Source: Vermamoeba vermiformis (taxonomy: Eukaryota; Tubulinea; Echinamoebida). From it: a stretch of 64,000 bases of DNA. A program made the translations under genes and the position numbers. Below are positions 22,479-35,952 of the stretch, piece by piece. Within the stretch, counting starts at the first letter, position 1; the number at the start of each line of letters is the position of its first letter. The stretch is taken from positions 62,001 through 126,000 of the forward strand of contig JBEWZL010000278.1 in assembly GCA_045837725.1 (NCBI GenBank), written 5' to 3'. The notes beneath the pieces were generated by a model, which worked only from the letters and a program-made list of their open reading frames with translations, ran no database searches and was not told the DNA's origin.

Positions 22479-25361
22479 TTATTGTGGCACGTTAGCAGCA
22501 GGGTATCCGTTTGGATAGTAAGGGTATTGTTGGGTGGGTACCATGTGGGGTGGGTAGTTCGGATGCGGTTGACCTGGCTGTGGGTAACCTTGCATGTACG
22601 GATTGCTATTGTAAGGCATCGGTTGGCCATATACATTAGGTGGCATGCCGTAGTAGCCTTGCGGCGGGTAATAACCTTGGTGTGGTTGTGGCACGAAATT
22701 TCCGTATTGTTGCTGGACTGTCACGTGTTGCGGTGGGTACATCGGCTGTTGAGGAGGATAAGCTGCCATATGGCCTGGTGTAAACGGCTGTGCTTGGACA
22801 AGGTTGGCGTTTAGCTTTGCCGATTGAGGTCCGAACGTGATTGGCTGCATTGGCGAGGGAGCTGAAGTCGTGCCATTGGCTTGCTTCGACACGCCGCTGA
22901 TCGTCTTGACAGGTGTCGGCTCGAGTTCAATTTTAGCGCTGTTATTAACCTTCTCGGGGACTACTTGAGACACGGGTTGGACGACAGGTTGGGCTACTTG
23001 AGGCTGAGCAGATTGTTGCACGCCGTTCGGCTGCGCAGTACTAGCAGGCTTTTGTTGTGTGGCAGCACTGCCATTCTCCGGCAATTGTTGTTCACCAATC
23101 GCTTGAACAGGCTTGGCAACAGCACCAGTAGTCGTTTGAGCTGCCTTAGCTGTGCTATTCGGCTGAGCGACTTGAGAAGTCTGTTGCTGTTCCACAGGCT
23201 TCTCTGTGTTATTTTGAGTAGGCTGGGCAGTTGTGTTCGGTGTAGGGCTTTGAACGGCCTGTTGTTTCTCTTTGAACTTTTGTAAACCGACCCAAACAGG
23301 TGGAGGCGCCATCGGCTTCTTAGGCTGGGCTGTTTCAACGGGTTTTTCTTCCTTCTCTTGCTGTTTCGATGCTGAAGGCTGCTTAGGCTTCTCTTGTTGA
23401 CTATTTTGATGGCCTTGCGTGCCCTTCTTGGGGGCAGCTTTGGGAGCACCAGATTGTTTGGGCTGTGCCTTTGGTGCTTCTTTAGCTGGCGCGGGCGTTG
23501 CGGTCTCGGCAGGTTTGACTGGCTCGACTGGTTTAGCCTTGGCCATCGCTAAAATCTGCGCGTAAGACATCTTCGTCATGCCCTTGCTTTGAGTCAAAGG
23601 ATTGGCTTGTTGGTCACTTGTACTAGTCTCAGTCTTTGTAACTTCGGGCTTAACTTCAGGTGTACTCTCTGGCGTTTGAGTATCTTGCTGTACTTCGTTT
23701 GTAGCATCATTTTCGGTGACCTCGTTAGCAAGCTCGGGATTTTCGGCGATTTCTTCGCCTTCCTTGGGAGGCTCGACTTTGGGCTTCGGAGGCTCCGAGA
23801 ACTTTTGTGCCCAATTGACTGGCTTGCCCCACACACTTGGTGGCGGTGCAACTTCGTCACGTGGCTTTGGTGATGTTCGGACAGGCTAAATTTAGAAAGG
23901 TTAGGGTCAGTTTTCGTCAAAAGCGAGTGATGACTTTTGCAGAATTTTTCTAGTCATGCAGAAAATAAATAAACTAAATATTATTATTAACATACTGCAG
24001 GTGCCGGCTGTCGGTTAGCTCTGTTATCGTTACGTCGTTTTTTCTTCGACTTGACGTCCTGAAATCCCGGTGACTCGGGATCGCACGCGTTAACATTTTC
24101 TTCATTCAACATGTACGCCATTTGTCTATCTTCCTCCTCCATATCTAAACAACAATATTATTACTATATAATGATAATAGTATAATATCGAATTGGTACG
24201 TACTTGCAAGTTCATGCAGCCACAAATCATAGCCAACATTTTGGTACGCGAATTCTTTCTCGTTTTTAGGCTCGTTCAATACTTCAGCCACTAAATCGAC
24301 CACAAGTTCTATTTAAAATAGCATTAGGACTATATTAAAAGAAAATAATATCGATATTGCCTTACCTTGACAAAAGATTAAATAATCCATTTGTTTCTTA
24401 GTATATACAAGGTCGTAATGGTTGCCGTACGAGTAGCATAATTTAATTTGGTTCTTAAATCCGTTGTCTATCGGCGGAATTTCACCGTTGGAATGGATCT
24501 CGAAGTTTACTCTGAAAAAAAAATTAGAAATTTTGTAACGCGTTGGATCTCGCCAGTAAATCATACTTATACAAAAGCGATAACGCCTGAAGCTCTATTT
24601 GACCGCCCCAACAGATGTCCTAATAAAGAAATTAGTATTCGTTCGAGGTAAGTTTTTCGGATGTGGATCTGGTCTTACCAAACTCATAGCATGAAGATAA
24701 TCGTCGAATGTCTGGCCATCAGGCAATGCAACGAAATCTTGAAAGTCTTGGCGGTTTTGACGCAAGTATTCAACGCACTCTAAGCGCACTTTTCGGTGCA
24801 TGACTTGAGTTGCGTAAATGGATTCAGCAATGGCGCGAAACTAAAAGCAAATAATTATAAGCATTAATATTTGTGGCTTATTAAATATAATAGCACGAAT
24901 ATACGAGGGATTAGATTCAAATGCTACCCCAAAATGAAAAGACAATTTGCGATCGCGAACAGAAAATTGTTAGTCAATTCTTTAATTACAAATACAACCA
25001 TAAAATAATGTATTTGCTTATATTAAAGCATCTCAAGTCTTGCAATTAATTATAAGAATTATTCAGTATTAATTTCCGGCCTCATCCATTTTTTATATTC
25101 TTCAGTATTTTTAAATATTCAATAAAAGCTTACCAAACAAGCACCATCCTTAGGCATTTGTTTTCTAACCAATCCTAACGAGTCTAACTTCGCATCCAAA
25201 ATCAAGATCTCGTCGTCTTCATTTTGTTTTGCTGCGGGCTGGCCCGCTGAAGGTATAGAAACATTATTAGGCTCTATAACTGTTTCTATTGTGAATTCAG
25301 AGTTAGTTTGGCCAATAGGCTTTTTGTTGGCTCGCTTCTGCGGTTGCTTTCTTCGACTCAT
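22479..25361 (-). CDS. OTU-family deubiquitinase, OTUD4-like, with prion-like tail
   Basis: About seven exons, roughly 760 residues. Residues ~65-215 form the OTU domain. KDGACLFRAIAESIY carries the catalytic Cys across the first splice joint (25134/24843). FDDYLHAMS and WGGQIELQALSLLY follow, and YGNHYDLVY holds the catalytic His. This order and wording match OTUD4 closely; OTUD4 removes ubiquitin chains (K48/K63) and associates with RNA granules. After a short helical linker (ELVVDLVAEVL) and a basic patch (KSKKKRR), the last ~450 residues are disordered. They are rich in K/P/E, then Q/A/T, and end in a Pro-Tyr-Gln-Gly block (GYYPPQGYYGMPP). That block is typical of low-complexity domains that drive condensates. 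Introns near 24900-25130 hold nothing else. Confidence 0.85.
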
Positions 25362-25707
25362 CTCGATCCGATCAGATCTATTTACAAATAATAGTGATAG
25401 TCAAAGAGAGCCTGTTATAGATGAAATAAATAATAAACAATAAAACGAAAAATTCTGGCTGTCTTTTCGCGTCGAAACAAGTTCACAATTTTTCTTCGGC
25501 AGAGTCAAACACGGGTCAAGATCCAGCTCTCCGTTGCGCCAACACGTAAGATGGATCGTTTGCTGTAGCTAGCGGATGGATCTAGGAAGATGGGCGTAAT
25601 ACGAGATGCCGAACAGTCTATTCGGCCGTCTATTCGTTCTAAGAGGCCGAATTTTTCCAGCTTTAAATAGTATTTTTCGAAGCTAAACTCAAACACAATT
25701 GATTATC
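25362..25707. other. Divergent promoter region between the OTU gene and a small gene
   Basis: About 346 bp between two divergent start codons. Several GATCT/GGATCT strings occur. A 63-codon minus frame (25505-25696) has no conserved features. I see no gene here. Confidence 0.35.
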
Positions 25708-26019
25708 ATGGCTGATAACAATCAAACATCTAAGATAGACTTAATTGAAGAAGAAGAAGGTACCCCGTCACTTAGTTATAATTTTACGCTAAATCCAACT
25801 TGACCGTTGCAACGGTCTTGTGGTATTTTTTTTATTAGTAAACAAAAATTATTAAGAAATTATATTAATTAACTTACAGTTGCTACGAGGATGTTAAACT
25901 TCACCAGCGGAAAGGATGGATTTGCGATACTCGAACCAATTCCGGTTCAAGATACAAATGTTATACTGAAGTCTCTAATAGAGCCAAAGCCAGAAAAGGA
26001 GCGTTCGGCCAAAGAATAA
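25708..26019 (+). CDS. Small two-exon acidic protein, unrecognised
   Basis: ATG at 25708 (MADNNQTSKIDLIEEEE), a donor gtaccc at about 25760, and an acceptor acttacag at 25879. Exon 2 encodes VATRMLNFTSGKDGFAILEP and further residues to KPEKERSAKE and a TAA at 26017-26019. The total is about 63 residues. The splice keeps frame and the protein has ordinary composition, which supports a real gene. No signal peptide, membrane segment or known motif is seen. It could be a short subunit or regulatory peptide. Confidence 0.5.
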
Positions 26020-26430
26020 GGGCTCTCATTTATTTCTGGTTTTATTTCTGATTTTTTTCGAATTTTTCTATTATTCTTTTTTGCTTTATAATGTAGGTAT
26101 GACTTCTTTTATGAAGTTAATAAAACAATGAAATACCGATATAATATTGTGGTGGGCTCGTTTCTGTTACCGGTGGATCTCCATCTCGCGATCCGTTCCA
26201 ACCAAAGAGGGATCACAAGCAACTACGGTGCGACTTGTAAAGCATGCTTCATTGTATATTCATATATACATATTGTATTAGATTTCGACTTAGCGTTAAC
26301 GGGCAAAGTGGTTTCCACTATTTTTTCCGGTAAAAGGCAAGAATTTACTGCGAAGGGAAATCGCGTTGACCTTGAAATGTACTAAGCCTGAAAATCATCA
26401 GAACGTTTCAGAACTTGTTCATTAAGCAAG
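26020..26430. other. Gap between two forward genes
   Basis: About 410 bp. The first part is a T-rich 3' flank with an aataaaacaatgaaat signal. An 85-codon forward frame at 26128-26385 has no recognisable features and weak composition. The remainder is the promoter of the next gene. Nothing more is supported. Confidence 0.3.
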
Positions 26431-28023
26431 ATGGAAACACCCTTTACCAAGTAAGTCCAACTTTTTTTTAATTGCGGTTATAGTACTGTACGATAAAAAA
26501 TGTACCAAGACTTTGTGACAACAAATGTCAAGATCTTCTGCCACCAAATTCTACAAACTAGATTAGTATGATCTGATGCGTATATAGACTAACAAATCTA
26601 AGCAGCGCTCCTCCCGCGCAACAACAAGAACTTCTAACTTCTGTGTGGCTTTACTCCACGGAGAAGGGTCGAGAAAATAAGAAGCGACCTTACAAGTACT
26701 GGATGAACAACACTGAAATGTTCTTTGAGGTCTACATTTCTCTCCCGGTCACAAATCCAGACATCCCATTGCTACTCCAAGCGACGTACAAGTCCTTCAT
26801 TCAAAACGCTATGATATACTCCTACCAGAACGAATTTAAGAACAATGCGCCCATCACGTACATCCCCGCCAACGTCTTTTCGAACCCGATGGTGGATGAC
26901 ATCCGGTCCGTCACTTTGACCAATTATGGTTGGAGAATACCCTTCCGATGCCACATATCGTTGCCTATCGATAAAGTTCGATACATCAAGCTATTCGTTC
27001 AGCAATCCTCCGTCGAATTTGGGATCTACTCAAAAGCAAGCTCCAAAAACAAACTGGACGCTGGTACCCCCACACTTTTCCCCCTAATAAGTAAGCGTTA
27101 TATATCACTAATTTTTCTTACTTGTTATTCCGAATTTATTTCGCACTCGAGATAAAGCCAGATAATTCCAAAAAAGGCAATGTGCAATAAAAAATTTAAG
27201 AATTAAGAATTTACTAAGACGGTTTCGAATTCGGTTCTAATCGATCTATTATAGGAGAATTAACGATGGCCCCTAACAACTTACCTCCGATTTACCTCCA
27301 GATCCCGAACAACCAAGTTTATCCTTCAGCGCAAAATAACTCCCCAGCTAGTAATAGCTCGTACAACGGTACAACCACCTTTCCGTATGAGAACTACACC
27401 AATCAACCGCCAAATAGCGGCAGATCGGACGAGTTCGACAGTTTGAGCTCGGACGACTATTTGTCAGGCGAAGGTTCGGATGGCAATTCGGCCTCACCTC
27501 GCAAAAGAGGCTCGCTAGTGTCTAGTAACAAGTCAATAGGCTTCAGCAACCTCGCTTTGGACGAAAAAGACAGCAGTTCATCCGAGTACGATGATACTAA
27601 ACCTAAGAAGCCCAAGACACGACGAACACAAATAGCCGAAAACAGACGAAGAGCTTCATTAAAGTTGCGAAGCAGTTCTGAGAACGCTCCCGCTATTGAA
27701 GCTCCAATGCACGAGCGAAGCGCTTGTTCAGGCAATAGTGCCAGCGCTGACGACAGCCAAGTTAGTAAGTTGAAAAATATACTTTTTTACTTACGAGTAT
27801 TGATATTGACTTTCTTGCTTTTGCAGCATCACCGAGCGATCCGGAATCTGGCACCTCAGGCGATAATAAAACCAGTGACTCTGATAAGAGCTACCTAGAA
27901 TCGCGACAATTCACCTTACTAGACCCCATGCAGCTTCAGCCATTTGCGAATAAAACGGCTGCAGATTTTGGATGGGTGCTAGGACGGCGAACTCCAACCT
28001 CTGAACACAAACTATGTAAATAA
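26431..28023 (+). CDS. Unrecognised protein: folded N-terminal domain plus Ser-rich basic region
   Basis: Exon 1 (METPFTN) splices at 26451/26605 into a long exon reading APPAQQQELLTSVWLYSTEK. This is followed by a beta-rich-looking stretch of about 150 residues (FFEVYISLPV, ITYIPANVFS, NYGWRIPFRCHISLP, IKLFVQQSSVEFGIYSK). After an intron near 27091-27255 come an Asn/Pro/Ser-rich linker, acidic serines (DEFDSLSSDDYLSGEGSD) and a basic KPKKPKTRRTQIAENRR nuclear-localisation-like cluster. The last exon starts near 27826, and the TAA at 28021 closes it. The layout, a globular beta domain then a nuclear signal, resembles DNA-binding regulators, but I cannot name the fold. The last junction could instead continue into a further exon around 28102. 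Confidence 0.6.
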
Positions 28024-28285
28024 TTACTATTAGCGTTTTTCGTAATAAATACTACCTTACCTTAATCTGCCCGACAAGCTCTTTGCACCGTTAGGACCAT
28101 CGACGCTAAAGGATCCCACCTGGCCTACAGAGAGTGCTCGGATCTCGTCCAGTCACGCGCCTGTGTCGAATTGTAGAAGACGCGGGAATTAATTCTAATC
28201 ATTCTACATTTATTGAAGATAATGTATTTACATTATCGGTGAATAAATCTGCGCTAAAATGAAAAACAGATCGGATCGAATCCGT

Positions 28286-30485
28286 TTAAAGTTTGCTTCG
28301 CAACATAAAGTTAGAAATGTTACCCTTCAGCAACTGTCTGCAGGTATCAATATGTTGATAAAGGTAAGCCTCCCACGATATGTTCTTAATGTTGATGAAG
28401 AACTTTTCGGCCTCTTCTTTGTTGATCATGCGGCGCAACTCTTGCAAGTTATCGGTGCGGAAGATCTGTTGCTGAACTTGATTGCCGACGTAAGGCGTGA
28501 GCTTAAGAAGTGACTTGAGAACCTTATCCTTCTCCGACATCTGCAAAAACTCTTGCATCGAGCAGTTCTGAAGAGGTTCTTCGAGCTTGATCACCTTCTT
28601 CGTTACTGGATGCTTCATCGGCTTGTCTTGGAAATACTTGAATGTAATAGCTTTCAAGTCGCGAAGAGAGAGTGGATTTTCCATGCCAGAACAAACCTAC
28701 GAAGCATAATAAGTAAATTGGAATTTGGCGAACGTAAGATCTTGCAAGATCTTGCAATTTTGTTTAGCTTTCCAAGTGAAACGAAATATAATATATCGTA
28801 TTCAACCATAGCAGCTAGCAAATTTAAGCTTCAATCGAGGAGTTAAATAAAAAAGGGACGAACTTTCGCGGTCCTCCAGTACGCGATCCTCAATTCGAAG
28901 CTCTAGCACGAATAATGTCGTAATCAAATACTTACGTGGAACACCTTGATATCAGGCTTCTTATCCATCGCGTATTTCGTCGACAAGATGCATACATTGG
29001 CGAGAATATCAGCCGGCATGCAATCCCAAGTAAAGCTCTCGTTATGAGGGAACGCCCTTCATTAATAGGTCGCGTTAATTGCGTACTATATATATATATT
29101 CATTATGTATTACGTACTTCAAGTTTCCAGTACCGTAAGCCAAGAAGATCGGCTCGCTTCCTTTGAAGCCTTCGATGAATCCAGGGAAAGGCGACTTGAA
29201 GCACGACTCAATGACTGAAGGACGCACTATGATTACAGGCCAGTTGCCTCTCATCTTAGTTACGATCAATTCACCGAGAGCCTTGGTGTAATGGTACGTA
29301 TCCGGAAAACCTATTGAAAAATGAAATAAATACCCGAATCTTTGATAATGAAACTGAAATATTAGTACATACCATGCTCTTGAGCGCGTTCTAGACCGAG
29401 ATCAGTCAATTCCTCGAAGAGCTTTGTGTTGTCGTCCAAAGAGTACTTGGCCTTGATGGATGCGATTTCATTGTTGACTTCCAAGAGCTAAATCAACTAT
29501 TAGCCTCTATTCTTACTTATTTAAGCTCATAGTAATTTTAGCAATACCACTTGATTCATTTAATGATAAAAGAAAAGTTTTGTAATAGGGATCGGGATCT
29601 TGCTTACTTCTTTGTCAAGTCCACCAACGAGAGTTTCTTCGAGCAACTCTTCTTTAATTTCGCCAGTTTTGTCCTTAGTCATCAAGGCGGCAACAGAAGA
29701 AACATGAATAAAGCCCTTCAGCTGCGAGCAAGTCTTAGCGAACTTGACCAAGTTCAGAACTCCATTAGCATTGGCGCGCATCATAGTATCAACTCTATAA
29801 TATAATATTATTAGACAGACATTAATAGAGCAAAACGCTGGATGGAGATCCGGAAAAATTTTCGTTGCAATGGAATTCTAACGCCGCAATATTATCATAT
29901 TAATATTCATTAGTCCTACCTCCATCTAAAGTTGACGTTCGAGGCAGCATTGATCACGAAATGGATACTTTCACTGATCTTTTTTGCAACTGTCACATCC
30001 TCGAAGATCTGCTCTTCACCAAGCTCTCCAATTACGGGCTCAATCTTTTCAATAAATTTCTATGGTAAAATGGTATTAGTATCGAATTTAAAGCGTATCG
30101 AATAAATTTTATTTTGTTACTTGAATCTGGTGAACAATGTGTCACTTTAATACCGTCGAAAATATTACGACAAATTACGCAATATTATAAAGAATAAATT
30201 TACGTCCTAATTTATAGTTTTAGACTTATTGAATTGTCAATAAATTGATGATTTTGTTACCTGAAACCCCTTGGCGTATCTAATGCGCAGAGCATCGAAG
30301 GCTTTGCTCGAGATGATCTCCTTATCAAATCGTTGCTTTAATGAGGCACTGCCTTCTTTCTTGCGAAAAAGAACATAGATTTTGCCGATGTTGGGCACTT
30401 CGCTTAACAATTTAACCAATACGACTTTTCCTACGAAACCAGTGGCTCCAGTGAGCAAAATCGTAGTGCCATTCAACCAGCTCAT
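28286..30485 (-). CDS. Fatty acyl-CoA reductase with C-terminal SKL (peroxisomal)
   Basis: Six or more exons, about 500 residues. The N-terminus carries the NAD(P)-binding motif TILLTGATGFVGKVVLVKLL. VNAASNVNFRW and FIHVSSVAAL follow, then the short-chain dehydrogenase catalytic pair YHYTKALGE, and VRPSVIESCFKSPFPGFIEG. These are standard for male-sterility-type FARs. The end is a FAR_C-like helical region (KVLKSLLKLTPYVG). FARs reduce fatty acyl-CoA to fatty alcohol with NADPH, for wax or ether lipids. The last three residues are SKL, a canonical PTS1, so import into the peroxisome is expected. Animal FAR1/2 instead use a C-terminal membrane anchor, which I do not see here. The TAA at 28286-28288 fixes the C-terminus directly. 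Confidence 0.85.
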
Positions 30486-30835
30486 CGCATTTGCAATCTG
30501 TTGTTGCTAGTAAATAAAAAGTTCCCACGCGCAAAACTTTATTGGTGCGATTGATCACGTGATCGTTTAAAAATCTTCGTTATATCTCCAATAATCTAAT
30601 ATAAATTTGATTATTGTCCGGTCTTGCATGACCACTCCTGATATGGTCAAGTTTTTAATTATTTTGGATGTCGCTCTACCCAATTTGACGCTTTTCGATT
30701 TGTCAGCCAATTTTCATGATTCTATATCAGTCTATTAAGTAATTATTCGCTATTTACATGAGGTTTCTTTACATTTATAATCGCTTGTAAGGACCAATTA
30801 AATTTATTTTTTATTGTACTTATTTTTTTTTAAAT
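30486..30835. other. Gap between FAR and nocturnin-like genes
   Basis: About 350 bp holding the FAR promoter and the T-rich 3' flank of the next gene. A CACGTG-containing ttgatcacgtgatcg palindrome near 30550, 65 nt upstream of the FAR start, is a possible bHLH-type site. No coding frame. Confidence 0.35.
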
Positions 30836-32534
30836 TTACAATTTTGCAGCGACAACGAATTTAGCGCCAATAGACAAATGATCGCTAGGATAATCTTTGG
30901 CAGGCAATCTATTCGGAAACTTCTCGATCTGCGGAATTTCCTGCAACCCGGTCACGATCAGATTCGAATCCTTGCCTTGTCGGTACAAAATATAATCAAT
31001 TGTGCGCAGTATTTCCACCGATCTCTTCTTATATGTAGTATAGGGCACTGCACGAGGTCCTGATGTCGCATCCAAATCGTACGCTGAATTCAACACGTAG
31101 TCGTTCGTGTACGTTTTGCTACGACCAACTGTTAATAAAACGAGCCATGCAATATTATAACATATGACTAATGATTTCAAGTCATATGACTAAAAATAGC
31201 AATGAGAAAATGATACAATAAGGCACTCGGCGACATTCGATTTAACACCCAAAATTGAAAAATATTGATTGTAAATAGGAGATCGAGCAATGATATTGGC
31301 CCGATTACTAAATAAGGAAATATTTTGTACTAACCCTCCACTCTGACATTGTCCTTTAGTCGCGTAATTGATCACATCGCTCACGGGGAAATCATTGCCG
31401 TCCATCGCCAACTAGAGGTACTTCGTTAATACTATATCCATATATATACTCAATAGGATTATAGACATATTATTAGCACTTACAATTACGGGCCAAGCAC
31501 GCGCATTGAATTTTTCAACGGCCTTCAACAATTTGTTCATTTGTTTGGATCTGACTGTCTCAAAACCAACTGAAAAAGCAATATAAGTATTATTTCGATG
31601 TTACTATACACTATTCAGGAAATATTAGACTTACGTCCTGCTTTCAAGTGCGTTGTAACGATGCAAATTCCCTGAATGAAAAATTTCTTCAGTAACGATC
31701 GCTTAGGATAATATAATAATATATTAATGCATATATATATATATATTAAATACGACTATGACCAAAATTCGAAGGTTAAGCCGATAAAGCTTTAAAGAAA
31801 ATAAAATGGTTCGTGCACGAAAGTGGATGCTGTTGCAGCTGGTAGAAAGGAACTTACCGATTCGGGCTTTGCGCTACCATTGGACTTGGGAAGAAAATGA
31901 GCAAAAATAGCTACATGAGAGCCGCTGCCGTATTCAAATAGCTTGTGGTCAACGAGATCAAACCGATCGGCACGATAAAACAACGCACAGCCATCGAGGT
32001 TACTGCCTACTTTCTTCTTATATAATCCAGCAAAGCCTAATATATTAAATTTAAGCAAAATAAGCATTGAGTTAGCTTAAATAACGGATCAAAATAAAGC
32101 TTACCTTTTTTTTCTAAATTGGGCTTTAAAAAGTCGTGATAATGATCTACTTCTTGTAGCGAAACAAAATCATAATCGTTTTCTAATATGATCGCTAGTT
32201 GATTCGCACAACGATTCTTCCAAAGCAAGACTTCGGGATCGACAAATTGAAACGACTCAGTCGTTGATAAATAATCAGCTAAGACGTTCCATTGAAGCAT
32301 ATTGAATACGAATGCACCGTCTATAATTAAAAATAATTGTTAATTTAATTATTAATAATAAAGACTCGATAACCAATTTTAACGAATTTTTTGAGATACT
32401 ACAGCTTTTTGTTAGTGACGATTGCGTATAAAATCGGGTCGATGCTCGTGTATTTATAATATTTAGTAAGTCCACTCACCAACTGAATTCTCTAAAGTGT
32501 TAAATGCTCGTGTTACAAAAGGTGAACTAGCCAT
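30836..32534 (-). CDS. Nocturnin-like exo/endonuclease-phosphatase family protein ending in AKL
   Basis: Six or seven exons, about 340 residues, starting MASSPFVTRAFNTLEN. Motifs follow nocturnin/CCR4 order: MLQWNVLADYL (metal Asn), VSLQEVDHYHDFLKPNL (catalytic Glu), DGCALFYRADRF, CIVTTHLKAG, MDGND (Asp/Asn pair), TIDYILYR and NRLPAKDYPSDHLSIGAKF (Asp-His). The EVDHY and NRLP...YPSDHLS strings fit nocturnin better than CCR4. Animal nocturnin removes the 2'-phosphate of NADP(H). The protein ends VVAAKL; AKL is a good PTS1. A peroxisomal NADP(H) phosphatase is my inference, supported by the neighbouring FAR with its own SKL. The exact joint around 31150-31330 is less certain. Confidence 0.8.
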
Positions 32535-32784
32535 CTGTTTCTTTGTTCTGCAATAGACTATCGATAATCTGCCAATATGTCTTTATTTATGGTCTTTCTA
32601 ATATTTCGCAAATGATACGTCGAGTTGTTATGTGAACCAGGGATAGGAAAACGAAACTAGGGAGGATGGAGGCAAAAAAGTTGCCAATTTTTCAACCTTT
32701 AAATTTAGGTAAAAGAAACTCGGTTTAGTCATGAATGAAACCTCGAACACTCGACCACAACTCTTACACTAACATTGGTCGGCA

Positions 32785-33957
32785 ATGAATCTTATTCTTT
32801 CCTCATCGACCAATCCTTTCTACCATCCCTACGCTCCTGTGCCTAGCATCGAGCTGTGCAGGATGGAAGACAAATGCTTCTCGTGCAATAGCTACGACCT
32901 CGTAGAAGGTGCCCTATAATATTAATACGAGAAGCGTGTAATCGCTAGCCGTTACATTATTTTCAACTTCAATCTGAGAAATAATTCAAAATAAGCATTA
33001 GAATACGCTTAATAATTACTATAACCCTAAAATAATTTTGTATTTATATCAGCAAACATATATATGATTTTTCCAGCATTTTCGCTCGCTAACTTTGCCG
33101 AGTAGATTATGATCGTGGAGATGTGGTCTGCAGAAACTGCGGTTATGTCCAGACCGAAAGACTGATTGCCGACGATCAGCAGGACTTTCGTAACTTCGAA
33201 GGCGACGATAACCACAAGAACCACTTCGGTCAAGCCACATCCATCTTCTATCCAGGCCAATTGACCTCGCGTAACAAGTTCGTGCAGGACGAGGTTGAAT
33301 TCTTGTGGCGTGGTTTCAGAAAAATTCGTCGCCTCGTTGAACGAGTCCAACGCGGTCGTGGCTGCCACCAAAGTGTCGAGGTACATCCGCATCTTTGCAA
33401 AACTTTTTTTCAGTTGTTTTTTTTATGTTACGAATTTAATATGCTCACATCTATTGTACCCGCAGAGCGCTGCTAAAAGCATATTCTATCGTGCCTATGA
33501 AATGATGGTATCGGAAAAAAAGGGCACGAAAAAGATGACCCGAACAAATACCGATCGACAACGCTTTGCTCGTTTAAAAACATTTGTCGTTGCCGCTGTT
33601 TGGCGATCGTTGCACAAATATGTCTATTGTTACTTGACTGAAGAGGAACGAAAGAAAAAAATATGCGTCGTGCACCAACCAGAAAGTATGATAATTTTTA
33701 GATCTGATCTGCTTTATTCGTCGCACGTTCTCTTCGTAGTCCAATATTATCCTTTCATAAGATATATATATATATGTATTCGCGGTTTGATATAATATTA
33801 TTCTGAGCCATTTTTATGAAAACTTTAACGAGATCCGTCTGTCTGTGCGCTAACGTGCCGTACTTACCTTTATGCAGCCTTAAGTGAAATGCTATCGGGA
33901 GCGAAAGTAACACGTGACTCAGTTAATAAGTGCTTGAAGGAGATTGGTGAATTCTAG
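32785..33957 (+). CDS. Short TFIIB-like protein: zinc ribbon plus one cyclin-like repeat
   Basis: Starts MNLILSSSTN (an inner Met, MEDKCFSC, is an alternative). Residues ~30-60 form a TFIIB zinc ribbon split by an intron: CFSCNSYDLVEDYDRGD, then VVCRNCGYVQTERLI. DDQQDFRNFEGDD matches the B-reader/linker position. A cyclin-like helical set follows (FRKIRRLVERV, SAAKSIFYRAYEMM, RFARLKTFVVAAVW). The last exon gives TLSEMLSGAKVTRDSVNKCLKEI, like the recognition-helix end of a TFIIB repeat. It stops at 33955-33957. True TFIIB has about 300 residues and two repeats; this protein has about 230 and one. It is probably a specialised or degenerate paralogue acting in transcription initiation. The frame through 33290-33390 is set by the downstream splice. 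Confidence 0.65.
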
Positions 33958-34258
33958 AGCGGGATAAGGAAATGAAGTTTGCTCCGGCAATTGGCTTCGT
34001 GCTACAAGAGTACGAGCCAAGTGCAAGATTCAAAGAATCTCATTATTAATGCCATTACATCAAGTTGTAATGGTTTGTAATATAGATAAACAAGTTTTAA
34101 CGGTCAAGCAGTTGAACAACGGATTTGATCTTCAAAATTGTTTTATTCGCAAAGCAATAAACCTGCGTTTGTAAGGAACACATTTGCAATAAAACCTACT
34201 ATTCAATATAGCTAGGAATAAAGTGCAAATGCTTGTCTTGTAGATCACCGGATCAGAT
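33958..34258. other. Convergent 3' flanks of TFIIB-like and aspartic protease genes
   Basis: About 300 bp between convergent genes. An AT-rich stretch with AATAAA-like signals on both strands (aagcaataaacc, gcaataaaacc). No frame of note. Confidence 0.4.
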
Positions 34259-35649
<1,391 letters not shown>

Positions 35650-35952
35650 GATGATTGATGATAAAAGAGAAATAAAAGAATAATTGAACGCGTATTTTTG
35701 GCTTGACGATTTTTTTTCCCTAACATTATAATGCGGAGAAAAGGCGTACGAAAAATCTTCTCGAGAGTTGTAGCTTGCATTAGGTTTATAAACAACTCTA
35801 TAATGCCATTATTGCCGAAAGATGAATGATTTCACCTGCCTTTCTCTCTCTGATTTGGCATTTTTCTTACGGTCGCAAGATCAGTACATAAATCCAAAAT
35901 GATTCGTATTCATCTTGTTGGTTTATTAATGTACATTATAAATTCAGCATGT
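35650..35952. other. Gap between the protease promoter and the GPCR 3' end
   Basis: About 300 bp. Holds the protease promoter and a 3' flank for the GPCR gene. A gcctttctctctctgattt pyrimidine tract lies at 35838-35858. No coding frame. Confidence 0.35.

Noticed and set aside
22482-23285. Plus-strand frames of 110 and 134 codons opposite the OTU gene
   Set aside because: They mirror the Gln/Pro-rich coding strand and have no splice or domain support.
27970-28200. Extra 3' exon of the unrecognised gene at 26431
   Set aside because: A possible acceptor near 28092 exists, but the most likely phase gives an immediate stop; the simpler TAA at 28021 was kept.
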